From Candidatus Nanopelagicales bacterium (GTDB lineage Bacteria > Actinomycetota > Actinomycetes > S36-B12 > UBA5976), in NCBI GenBank assembly GCA_030831445.1, contig JAURLB010000096.1, positions 1-5,244 of the forward strand: a DNA stretch of 5,244 nucleotides, read 5' to 3'. This document shows, one piece after another, positions 1-5,244 of the stretch. Within the stretch, counting starts at the first letter, position 1; each line of letters begins with the position of its first letter. The notes under the pieces were generated by a model. It saw nothing but the letters and a program-made list of their open reading frames with translations. It had not been told where the DNA came from and did no database searches. The position numbers and the translations under genes were made by a program.

Positions 1-170
1 ATATCAACCAAACCGCCATTACCAAATGCAAGTCCAGTGATTAGAAAGAAAGGAACTGCACTGACACCAATCTTGGCTGCACCATAAGCAACCAGACCTA
101 GGAGTAAGAGAGCTCCACCGATCTCAATCAACGGCAATGCTTCGGTTGCTGCTGCCACGATTGAGTTCAT
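1..170 (-). CDS. CPA2-type cation:proton antiporter, N-terminal fragment
   Basis: Only the first 56 codons are in the window; the gene runs off the left edge. It starts with ATG at 170-168, 4 nt after the stop of the DUF6350 gene, so it is probably translated by coupling. A GGGA run lies very close to the start, and there is no well-spaced Shine-Dalgarno sequence. The fragment reads as a short amphipathic start (MNSIVAAATEALPLIEIGG) followed by a hydrophobic helix (ALLLLGLVAYGAA), a short polar turn (KIGVS) and a second hydrophobic stretch ending in LITGLAFGNGG. This pattern, a first helix, then G(L/V)S.(V/I)P, then L..GL.FG.GG, is typical of the N terminus of KefB/CPA2 monovalent cation:proton antiporters. 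Those inner-membrane proteins exchange Na+ or K+ for protons. The ion, and any C-terminal TrkA-N domain, cannot be seen. Family assignment from 56 residues is good but not certain. Confidence 0.75.
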   Translation of the reverse strand, partial: MNSIVAAATEALPLIEIGGALLLLGLVAYGAAKIGVSAVPFFLITGLAFGNGGLVD

Positions 171-174
171 ATCC

Positions 175-1416
175 CTATTTTTCCACGGTTTCTTTTCCAC
201 GCACTCGTGAAATGAGAATGAGCGCGAACATGAGGCCAATCAAGGTATAAAACAAACCCCAAAGCATGAGTGAAATGGCATTGATTCCTACTTCTTCGAA
301 CCTGCCGGCTCCTATCCCACCTGAGGCGAGAAGTCCGAGTGTGCCGTTGAGTGCCATCACTTCAATGACAAGTGATAAGAGAAATCTTCTGAAACTTTCA
401 ACAACGATTGAGCGAAGGTTGAGAAAGCAGACAAGAGTTGAAATGCCAAGTGCAATCACATACGAAACAGCTACCCAATCTGGTAAGTCATACGGGACAA
501 ACCCTAAAAACGGCAAACTTGGTAATGGGCCTACCGCTTGTGTGTGAAGATTCACAAGGCTGCCTGCACCAACACTGAAGCCAGCACCGAGCACCAGTGA
601 GTACATCCAAATGATTACCGTCGGTACATACAACAGAGTGAGACTGATGAGCAACGTCCATGAGCCAAGATCATTCGCACTAATTGCGGTAACTTGTCTC
701 ACAGAATTCATACTGAGAATTGCATTCAGCAAGAAAACTAGCACTGCATACAACATGAGTACAGCGACGATTCGAAAACCTAATCGAAACCCTAATCGAA
801 TATCTGGATGAAATGCCTGGTAGATACCACTGAGGATAGTTCGAGCCGAGCGTTGCTTCACCCGAGAACTCGTCCGCTCGATAGAAGTTTCAAACTCTTG
901 CGCTTCTGTCTCAATACTCTTTTGACTGAGCATTCCCCAGAGACTTGCAATAAGTGCAACACACATACTTGCCAACACCAATTGTGACGATGCCACTTCA
1001 ATATCAGAAAAGAGAAATCGTGAAACTAGCCACCAAAATGCCGTATGAGTCATGGCGAAGGTGAGTGCCAACATCATCAGATGGAGAGCTTGCGTAATGA
1101 GACTTCCGCGCAAAGCTCGCATAAATGCCGTTTTCAAAAGCCATAGGATGAGAAAACTCATTACTAGCCCGGCAAGTCCAAACGTCAGTGCGCCGACTTG
1201 TAATGTCACAAACTGACTCAAAAGCGTGAACGCTATTCCGATGTTCAAGGCTATTGAAAATTCAGTCGAACTCTCAGCGGTCAAAATCCAGATAAAACTT
1301 GCGACAAAAAGTGACCCTACAACCAAGATGAGATTTGCCCAGAGTGCTGCGATGATTGCAGCGATGGGCATAGGCCAAACAATCTCAGTACTTTGGGTGT
1401 TCTTCGGGCGTTTCAC
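175..1416 (-). CDS. perM: DUF6350 family membrane protein, PerM-like (cell division associated)
   Basis: A 413-residue polytopic membrane protein of usual length for DUF6350. Hydrophobic segments lie at about 17-45, 54-72, 75-97, 107-133, 143-161, 213-234, 252-276, 315-333, 343-366 and 379-403. A polar, charged loop at about 164-206 divides an N-terminal from a C-terminal half. The family signature is at about 277-308: GAGFSVGAG, then GPLPSLPFLGFVP. In Mycobacterium tuberculosis the family member PerM (Rv0955) is a membrane protein needed for persistence and linked to the divisome protein FtsB. The same role here is inference. The start is GTG at 1416-1414, 5 nt after the sucD stop; an AGGA overlapping that stop is only 3 nt from the GTG. 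The next in-frame ATG is codon 16, so the true start is uncertain by 15 codons. Position directly after sucCD matches other actinobacteria and supports the call. Confidence 0.85.
   Translation of the reverse strand: MKRPKNTQSTEIVWPMPIAAIIAALWANLILVVGSLFVASFIWILTAESSTEFSIALNIGIAFTLLSQFVTLQVGALTFGLAGLVMSFLILWLLKTAFMRALRGSLITQALHLMMLALTFAMTHTAFWWLVSRFLFSDIEVASSQLVLASMCVALIASLWGMLSQKSIETEAQEFETSIERTSSRVKQRSARTILSGIYQAFHPDIRLGFRLGFRIVAVLMLYAVLVFLLNAILSMNSVRQVTAISANDLGSWTLLISLTLLYVPTVIIWMYSLVLGAGFSVGAGSLVNLHTQAVGPLPSLPFLGFVPYDLPDWVAVSYVIALGISTLVCFLNLRSIVVESFRRFLLSLVIEVMALNGTLGLLASGGIGAGRFEEVGINAISLMLWGLFYTLIGLMFALILISRVRGKETVEK
775..798 (-). repeat. 12-bp tandem duplication inside the DUF6350 gene
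   Basis: Two adjacent 12-bp units, 787-798 and 775-786, differ at one position (coding strand CGATTAGGGTTT then CGATTAGGTTTT) and are followed by a further CGA. They encode RLGF-RLGF-R at the start of the hydrophobic segment near residue 213. The repeat keeps frame, so it is a small in-frame duplication rather than a disruption. Confidence 0.8.
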
Positions 1417-1421
1417 AAGTC

Positions 1422-2303
1422 CTAAGACTGTCCGAGGTTTTGCATAATTTCACGCATCAAGCGTGCAGTTTCAGAAGGTGTCTTCCCTACCTTCACACCA
1501 ACTGCTTCGAGCGCTTCCTTCTTTGCTTGTGCTGTGCCTGCAGATCCCGACACAATGGCACCTGCGTGACCCATCGTTTTACCCTCAGGTGCTGTGAATC
1601 CGGCAACGTAACCAACGACTGGTTTGGTGATATTTGCTGCAATGTAAGCAGCGGCACGTTCTTCTGCGTCACCACCAATTTCGCCAATCATCACGATTGC
1701 ATCGGTATCAGGATCAGCCTCAAATGCCGCAAGGCAATCAATATGCGTAGTGCCAACAATTGGATCGCCACCGATACCGACTGCTGTTGAGAATCCGATG
1801 TCGCGAAGTTCATACATCATTTGATACGTCAGCGTTCCTGACTTTGAAACAAGGCCGATGCGACCAGGCTGGGTGATGTCTCCTGGTGTGATTCCAGCAT
1901 TTGATTTTCCTGGGCTGATAATTCCTGGACAATTTGGCCCAATAATGCGAGTAGTTTTTTTATCGACACTGTATTGATAGAAACTTGCAGTGTCGTGAAC
2001 CGGAATTCCTTCAGTGATAACTACACATAACTCAATCGCTGCATCAATCGCTTCAATCACTGCCGCTTTCGCAAAACGTGGTGGCACAAAGACCACAGAA
2101 ACGTTTGCTTGTGTTGCAGCTTTCGCTTCGGCAACGGAGTTGAATACTGGAATACCATCAACGTCACTGCCACCTTTACCTGGCGTCACACCTCCAACGA
2201 TATTTGTCCCACTTTGAATCATCCGGCGAGTGTGTTTAGTGCCTTCTGAACCTGTCATACCTTGAACAATTACTCGAGAATTTTCATCCAGGAAAATCGC
2301 CAT
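1422..2303 (-). CDS. sucD: Succinyl-CoA synthetase (succinate-CoA ligase) alpha subunit
   Basis: The 293-residue alpha subunit of succinyl-CoA synthetase, which interconverts succinyl-CoA + NDP + Pi and succinate + CoA + NTP in the TCA cycle, in the cytoplasm as a complex with SucC. The N-terminal CoA-binding Rossmann domain shows [11 protein letters not shown] at about 15-25 and PGKGG at 41-45. GPNCPG is at 122-127. The phosphorylated catalytic histidine is His246 in [10 protein letters not shown], the same number as in E. coli SucD, and the supporting glutamate is Glu208 in MIGEIGG. Length is normal and nothing is missing. The ATG at 2303-2301 shares one base with the sucC stop (TAATG), and GAGGTGG at 2311-2317 inside the end of sucC is a good ribosome binding site with 7 nt spacing. 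Translational coupling with sucC would give equal subunit supply. The gene ends 5 nt before the DUF6350 start. Confidence 0.98.
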   Translation of the reverse strand: MAIFLDENSRVIVQGMTGSEGTKHTRRMIQSGTNIVGGVTPGKGGSDVDGIPVFNSVAEAKAATQANVSVVFVPPRFAKAAVIEAIDAAIELCVVITEGIPVHDTASFYQYSVDKKTTRIIGPNCPGIISPGKSNAGITPGDITQPGRIGLVSKSGTLTYQMMYELRDIGFSTAVGIGGDPIVGTTHIDCLAAFEADPDTDAIVMIGEIGGDAEERAAAYIAANITKPVVGYVAGFTAPEGKTMGHAGAIVSGSAGTAQAKKEALEAVGVKVGKTPSETARLMREIMQNLGQS

Positions 2304-3472
2304 TATCGCGCCACCTCTGCCACTCGTCGAGCAGCCTCGTCCATAGTTTCAACTCGTTCAACAACTGCGATCCCCGACTCGTCCAAAATTCTGCGGCCCT
2401 CGATTGCGTTGTTGCCATCAATTCGGCAAATCAACGGCTTTGTCACTTTCTCACCTTTTGCTTCTAGTAATTCGATTGCTTGAAGAATGCCATTTGCCAC
2501 AGCATCACACGCAGTGATGCCGCCAAAGACGTTGACAAATACGCTCTTCACTTCAGGGTCATGCAAAATAATGTCGAGCCCATTAGCCATAACTTCAGCA
2601 CTAGCACCGCCACCAATGTCGAGGAAGTTCGCCGGCTTGACACCACCAAACTCCTCGCCTGCGTAAGCAACAACATCGAGTGTCGACATCACTAGACCGG
2701 CACCGTTGCCGATCACTCCAACTTCTCCAGACAACTTCACATAGTTCAGATCAAGCTCATGTGCTCGAAGTTCAAGTGGATCGGTGTTTGAGTTGTCGAC
2801 AAGGTCTTCATGGTCTGGATGGCGGAAACGCGCATTGTCATCAAGTGTCATTTTGCCATCAAGTGCTACGACTGATCCGTCAGCAAGTTTTGCCAACGGA
2901 TTGATCTCAACCAACGTTGCATCTTCTTTCACTAATGTCGTCCACAAGTTTTGCAAAATCGCTACCACCTGATCCATTACCGCAGCTGGAAACTTTGCAG
3001 CAACAGCGATTTCCTCTGCTTTCTCTTTCGTGCAACCCTGCAACGCATCGACCTGAATTTTGGCTAAAGCCTCAGGCTTCGTGGCCGCGACTTCTTCAAT
3101 ATCCATGCCGCCTTCGACTGATGCCATGGCGAGGAAACTGCGATTTGCGCGATCCAGAAGGAAAGATACGTAATACTCTTCAACAATTTGAGAGGCTTCA
3201 GAGATAAGAACTCTTCGAACTGTGTGTCCTTTGATGTCGAGCCCCAAGATCGCGCCGGCTTTTTCTTTGACATCAGATTCGTTATCGGCAACTTTCACGC
3301 CACCTGCTTTGCCACGACCACCAGTCTTTACCTGCGCTTTGATAACAACTTTGCCCCCAAGTTGTTCGTAGGCAGATGCAGCATCGTTTACATTTTCAAC
3401 AACGATTCCAGGTGTAATTGGCACGCCATGTTTGGCAAACAGTTCTTTTGCTTGATATTCGTAGAGATCCAC
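2303..3472 (-). CDS. sucC: Succinyl-CoA synthetase (ADP/GDP-forming) beta subunit
   Basis: The 389-residue beta subunit, which binds the nucleotide and partners SucD in the TCA cycle. An ATP-grasp domain fills about residues 1-230, opening with the typical [16 protein letters not shown]. The phosphate-binding [10 protein letters not shown] is at 51-60. LVEINPL at 187-193 holds Glu189, the counterpart of E. coli Glu197 that orients the swinging histidine loop. The C-terminal CoA-ligase domain shows NGAGL at 256-260, [11 protein letters not shown] at 280-290 and VNVFGGIT at 313-320. I cannot tell ATP from GTP preference by reading. The start is GTG at 3472-3470, chosen because the encoded N terminus aligns with the family without extra residues and GGGAG at 3480-3484 lies 7 nt upstream. 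It is the first gene of a tight cluster with sucD, the DUF6350 gene and the antiporter. No clear sigma-70 promoter is visible in the 56-bp gap before it. Confidence 0.98.
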   Translation of the reverse strand: MDLYEYQAKELFAKHGVPITPGIVVENVNDAASAYEQLGGKVVIKAQVKTGGRGKAGGVKVADNESDVKEKAGAILGLDIKGHTVRRVLISEASQIVEEYYVSFLLDRANRSFLAMASVEGGMDIEEVAATKPEALAKIQVDALQGCTKEKAEEIAVAAKFPAAVMDQVVAILQNLWTTLVKEDATLVEINPLAKLADGSVVALDGKMTLDDNARFRHPDHEDLVDNSNTDPLELRAHELDLNYVKLSGEVGVIGNGAGLVMSTLDVVAYAGEEFGGVKPANFLDIGGGASAEVMANGLDIILHDPEVKSVFVNVFGGITACDAVANGILQAIELLEAKGEKVTKPLICRIDGNNAIEGRRILDESGIAVVERVETMDEAARRVAEVAR

Positions 3473-3479
3473 GTATTCA

Positions 3480-3513
3480 CTCCCGAGGTAGGGGATAAAT
3501 CTACCTTGCCGGG
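3480..3513 (-). promoter_or_regulatory. sucC ribosome binding site within a leader hairpin
   Basis: On the minus strand, 3513-3510 (CCCG) can pair with 3485-3482 (CGGG), and 3506-3501 (AGGTAG) with 3491-3486 (CTACCT), with a 3-nt bulge at 3509-3507 and a 9-nt loop at 3500-3492. The three G of the CGGG arm are also the GGG of the Shine-Dalgarno GGGAG (3484-3480), so the folded RNA would partly hide the sucC ribosome binding site. No U-run follows on the minus strand, so it is a poor terminator. A TAGATT at 3503-3498 could instead be a -10 element, but there is no matching -35. If it were the promoter, the left arm of the hairpin would not be transcribed. The pairing is visible; its regulatory role is inference. 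Confidence 0.45.
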
Positions 3514-3528
3514 TTTAATGGACTTCGG

Positions 3529-4110
3529 TTAGTACCAACCCTTGCGCTCTTTATGACGCATCGCTTTGCAGGGCGTTCCGTAGCCATCTCGGTATTTAAT
3601 GTACTTTGCTCCAAGCTGAATTTGGATTTCAGGGTTGGCCATAAAGAAGTTCAGGCTCACTCGATTCGCAAACACGATCCGTTTGTCTAGTTGAGGAATA
3701 CCTCGATAGAGGCCCGATGGACTTTTCGCCCGAAAGTTCCAAGCTGACTCTTTGCCCCAAATCCAGGTGAGGCATCGAAACTGCTCATTGCCCCAGCCAT
3801 AGCGCTGCTTGATGTGCTGGCGGGTGTACCACTTGGCATATTCACTTGTTCGATAAAAGCCTTTATGGGTCTTTGGCGCAATGTCGCGAGCCTTCAAGAA
3901 TGCGGCCTTAGACCTCGCCGAGAAGACTCGAGGCTTAATCTTTGGTTCCTCAACCACGACCTCAGGCTCAACTTCCTCCTCTGGCACAATAATGATTACT
4001 TCTTCTTCCTCTTCGGGCAAACTGGTAGCCGAAGCGGATAGTTGAGTAGCGAACGCCAGGCTCAGTGCGAGAAGGGATGCCAAAATCGAGACCCACAACT
4101 TTGAAAGCAT
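3529..4110 (-). CDS. Secreted lysozyme-like/lytic transglycosylase-type protein
   Basis: A 193-residue protein from an ATG at 4110-4108. This start is preferred over upstream in-frame ones because it opens with a signal peptide and has GGAAGG at 4118-4123, 7 nt upstream. Residues 1-28 are MLSK, a hydrophobic core, then ASA at 26-28 as the likely signal peptidase I site. Residues 33-57 are a Glu/Val/Ile/Pro-rich acidic linker, followed by a Lys/Arg-rich stretch. The C-terminal domain (about 105-193) resembles the actinobacterial SLT-like (aggregation-promoting-factor C-terminal-like) domain: RCLTWIWGKESAWN with presumed catalytic Glu121, then SGLYRGIPQ, IQIQLGAKYIK, GTPC and a terminal GWY. 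Cys113 and Cys181 could form a disulfide. Family members cleave or remodel peptidoglycan outside the membrane; activity here is inferred. The usual GAYGIPQ appears as GLYRGIPQ. The gene lies between phoH and sucC in the same direction. Confidence 0.8.
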   Translation of the reverse strand: MLSKLWVSILASLLALSLAFATQLSASATSLPEEEEEVIIIVPEEEVEPEVVVEEPKIKPRVFSARSKAAFLKARDIAPKTHKGFYRTSEYAKWYTRQHIKQRYGWGNEQFRCLTWIWGKESAWNFRAKSPSGLYRGIPQLDKRIVFANRVSLNFFMANPEIQIQLGAKYIKYRDGYGTPCKAMRHKERKGWY

Positions 4111-4134
4111 GGGCTTACCTTCCCCAGTATTGTC

Positions 4135-4171
4135 TGTGGATAGCAACTTGGAAACGCTTAAGTTATCCCCA
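4135..4171. promoter_or_regulatory. Dyad of two inverted DnaA-box-like sequences
   Basis: The plus strand has TTATCCCCA at 4163-4171 and the minus strand has CTATCCACA at 4143-4135. Each differs by one base from the classical DnaA box TTATCCACA, and the two face each other. Pairing extends inward: AACTT at 4145-4149 matches AAGTT at 4160-4164 around a 10-nt loop. In minus-strand RNA this is a hairpin of 5 + 4 bp with a 3-nt bulge in the leader. It could be a protein-binding dyad, an RNA hairpin, or chance. Confidence 0.4.
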
Positions 4172-4186
4172 GATTTGGCCAATTTT

Positions 4187-4215
4187 GGGTCAAATTTGTG
4201 GACAAAAGGGTCAAA
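4187..4215. repeat. Direct repeat GGGTCAAA x2, 21-bp period
   Basis: GGGTCAAA occurs at 4187-4194 and again at 4208-4215 on the plus strand, 21 bp apart start to start, which is two turns of B-DNA. The 13 bp between them contain the DnaA-box-like site. Read on the minus strand each copy is TTTGACCC, which includes a -35-like TTGACC. Same-face spacing suggests a dimeric regulator, but there is no independent evidence for one. Confidence 0.45.
4197..4205 (-). promoter_or_regulatory. Perfect actinobacterial-type DnaA box
   Basis: The minus strand reads TTGTCCACA, the form of DnaA box favoured in mycobacteria and streptomycetes. It sits exactly between the two GGGTCAAA repeats and about 87 bp upstream of the secreted-protein start codon. 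A single 9-mer can occur by chance, but the two near-matches at 4135-4171 make a functional cluster more plausible. Confidence 0.4.
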
Positions 4216-4240
4216 ATAGGGTGTTAGGTACCACAGCGAA

Positions 4241-5244
4241 TTAGAGTGAAATGTCGTCCAACATGTCGGTGACAAGCGCAGCAATTTCACTTCGCTCAGA
4301 TCTCGTGAGTGTTACGTGAGCAAAGAGTGGATGGCCTTTGAGCTTCTCAACCACTGCTACCACACCATCATGTCGGCCAACGCGCAGATTATCTCTTTGG
4401 CCAACGTCGTGGGTGAGCACAACTCTGGAATCTCTACCGATACGCGACAGCACCGTCAGCAAGACATTTCGCTCAAGCGACTGCGCCTCATCCACAATCA
4501 CAAACGCATCGTGCAGTGACCGCCCACGGATATGAGTAAGTGGCAATACTTCGATGAGCTCTTGCTCGATGATTTCTTGGATAACTGTTTTTGAAGTAAT
4601 TGCACCCAAGGTGTCGAATACAGCCTGTCCCCAAGGATTCATTTTCTCTGCTTCTGTTCCAGGTAAGTAACCAAGTTCCTGTCCGCCAACCGCATAGAGC
4701 GGTCGAAACACGACGACTTTGCTGTGAAGCTGTTTTTCCAAAACTGATTCCAAACCTGCAGCAAGTGCTAAAGCGCTCTTTCCGGTTCCGGCCTTGCCAC
4801 CGAGTGAAACAATTCCAATGTCAGTGTCCATAAGAAGATCTAGTGCAATTCGCTGTTCGGCGCTTCGGCCATGTATTCCAAATACATCGTGGTCTGCTCT
4901 GACAAGTTGAAGCTTCTTATCTGTTGTCACCCGTGCAAGAGCACTACTTCGATTTCCATGAATGATGACTCCGGTGTTACAGGGAAAAGTTGCAACATCC
5001 TTGACGCTCACTATTCCTTTGTCATAAAGCTTGCCAATCGTGTCATCTGATAGATGCAGTTCTTCAATCCCAGTCCACCCACTACTTAACACAAATTCTG
5101 CGCGATACTCTTCTGCCTGCAATCCAGCACTCGAGGCCTTAATTCGCATAGGCAGGTCTTTACTGACGACAACAACATCCTTGCCAGCATTAGCCAAGTT
5201 TCTGGCGACTGCCAAAATTCGAGTGTCATTGTCTGGTAAACGAA
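4241..5244 (-). CDS. phoH: PIN-PhoH family ATPase (PhoH2-like), 5' end missing
   Basis: The reading frame stays open to the right edge, so the start lies outside; 333 residues are visible of about 430-440 usual for PhoH2. Visible residues 1-50 are the end of a PIN ribonuclease domain: [16 protein letters not shown], then [15 protein letters not shown] and EEYRAE. From about residue 123 the PhoH P-loop ATPase domain follows, with Walker [10 protein letters not shown] at 148-156, [17 protein letters not shown] at about 179-195, Walker B VIVDEAQ at 248-254, and [17 protein letters not shown] and TRSERS towards the C terminus. In M. tuberculosis the PIN-PhoH protein PhoH2 (Rv1095) has sequence-dependent RNA unwinding and cleavage activity in the cytoplasm. 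The same activity here is inferred from the domain order. The upstream phoAT-type antitoxin position is out of view. It ends with TAA at 4243-4241, 130 bp before the secreted-protein gene, without a visible terminator. Confidence 0.95.
   Translation of the reverse strand, partial: RLPDNDTRILAVARNLANAGKDVVVVSKDLPMRIKASSAGLQAEEYRAEFVLSSGWTGIEELHLSDDTIGKLYDKGIVSVKDVATFPCNTGVIIHGNRSSALARVTTDKKLQLVRADHDVFGIHGRSAEQRIALDLLMDTDIGIVSLGGKAGTGKSALALAAGLESVLEKQLHSKVVVFRPLYAVGGQELGYLPGTEAEKMNPWGQAVFDTLGAITSKTVIQEIIEQELIEVLPLTHIRGRSLHDAFVIVDEAQSLERNVLLTVLSRIGRDSRVVLTHDVGQRDNLRVGRHDGVVAVVEKLKGHPLFAHVTLTRSERSEIAALVTDMLDDISL

Larger units (their letters stand above)
1..3472 (-). other. Predicted operon sucC-sucD-perM-antiporter
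   Basis: Four consecutive same-strand genes join with a 1-nt overlap (sucC/sucD, TAATG), a 5-nt gap (sucD/DUF6350) and a 4-nt gap (DUF6350/antiporter). No terminator or promoter space exists between them, so co-transcription and translational coupling are strongly suggested. The operon may continue past the left edge. Confidence 0.85.
4111..4240 (-). promoter_or_regulatory. Upstream region of the secreted-protein gene (130 bp)
   Basis: This is the longest non-coding stretch in the window. It has no terminator for phoH: no GC-rich stem followed by a U-run. No convincing -35/-10 pair is visible. The best partial match on the minus strand is TTGACC at 4193-4188 with GATAAC at 4167-4162, but the 20-bp spacing is long. 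The region contains the DnaA-box-like sites, the dyad and the direct repeats listed separately, and the ribosome binding site GGAAGG at 4118-4123. It is where a promoter for the secreted-protein gene would have to lie, unless transcription reads through from phoH. Confidence 0.5.

Noticed and set aside
1440..1790. 116-codon plus-strand open frame opposite sucD
   Set aside because: It is antisense to an intact, fully conserved sucD, its composition is Cys/His/Arg-rich as expected of a shadow frame, and it has no recognisable domain or ribosome binding site.
3188..3532. 114-codon plus-strand open frame opposite the sucC start
   Set aside because: It lies almost wholly over the conserved sucC N terminus on the other strand and shows no family resemblance; treated as a shadow.
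3482..3541. Rho-independent terminator after the secreted-protein gene
   Set aside because: The hairpin at 3482-3513 and a small wobble-paired one at 3528-3541 both lack a following U-run on the minus strand.
4111..4240. Chromosomal replication origin
   Set aside because: Only one perfect and two imperfect DnaA boxes are present, with no AT-rich unwinding element or dnaA/dnaN neighbours.
4111..4240. ydaO/c-di-AMP riboswitch, known upstream of actinobacterial wall hydrolases
   Set aside because: The conserved G-rich core and joining motifs of that riboswitch are not found, and the region is short for it.
3529..4290. Longer form of the secreted protein starting at 4290
   Set aside because: It would overlap the end of phoH by 50 bp, lacks a signal peptide at its N terminus, and buries the clear signal peptide and ribosome binding site of the 4110 start inside the protein.
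4241..5215. phoH starting at the internal TTG at 5215
   Set aside because: The frame is open through to 5244 and the upstream codons (RLPDNDTRI) match the PIN domain, so the gene is simply cut by the window edge.

Overview
The window carries six co-oriented genes, all on the minus strand, with no RNA genes, insertion sequences or CRISPR. Two genes are cut by the window edges. In transcription order, from high to low coordinates, they are: a PIN-PhoH ATPase (5' end missing), a small secreted lysozyme-like protein, sucC, sucD, a DUF6350/PerM-type membrane protein, and the first 56 codons of a CPA2-type cation:proton antiporter.

The organism looks like an actinobacterium. Evidence is the PhoH with a fused PIN domain of the mycobacterial PhoH2 type, the DUF6350 protein directly after sucCD (an arrangement known from Mycobacterium and Streptomyces), and the actinobacterial secreted domain ending in GWY. 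Base composition by eye is only mid-40s % GC, with tight gene packing. That would suit a streamlined low-GC lineage such as the freshwater acI/Nanopelagicales group. The lineage is an inference; the phylum is well supported.

Layout: 5244-4241 is phoH. 4240-4111 is a 130-bp intergenic region holding a perfect actinobacterial DnaA-box sequence, two near-matches arranged as a dyad, and an 8-bp direct repeat with a 21-bp period. 4110-3529 is the secreted protein. 3528-3473 is a short leader with a hairpin that overlaps the sucC Shine-Dalgarno sequence. From 3472 to the left edge, sucC, sucD, perM-like and the antiporter follow with a 1-nt overlap and gaps of 5 and 4 nt, so they almost certainly form one translationally coupled transcript.

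SucC and SucD form succinyl-CoA synthetase, the substrate-level phosphorylation step of the TCA cycle. The two downstream genes encode membrane proteins, one of a family tied to cell division and one for ion/proton exchange. The upstream pair is an RNA-linked ATPase and a cell-wall enzyme. I found no clearly new system. The points most worth a second look are the DnaA-box cluster before the cell-wall gene, the hairpin before sucC, and the antiporter standing where purN/purH are found next to perM in some other actinobacteria.
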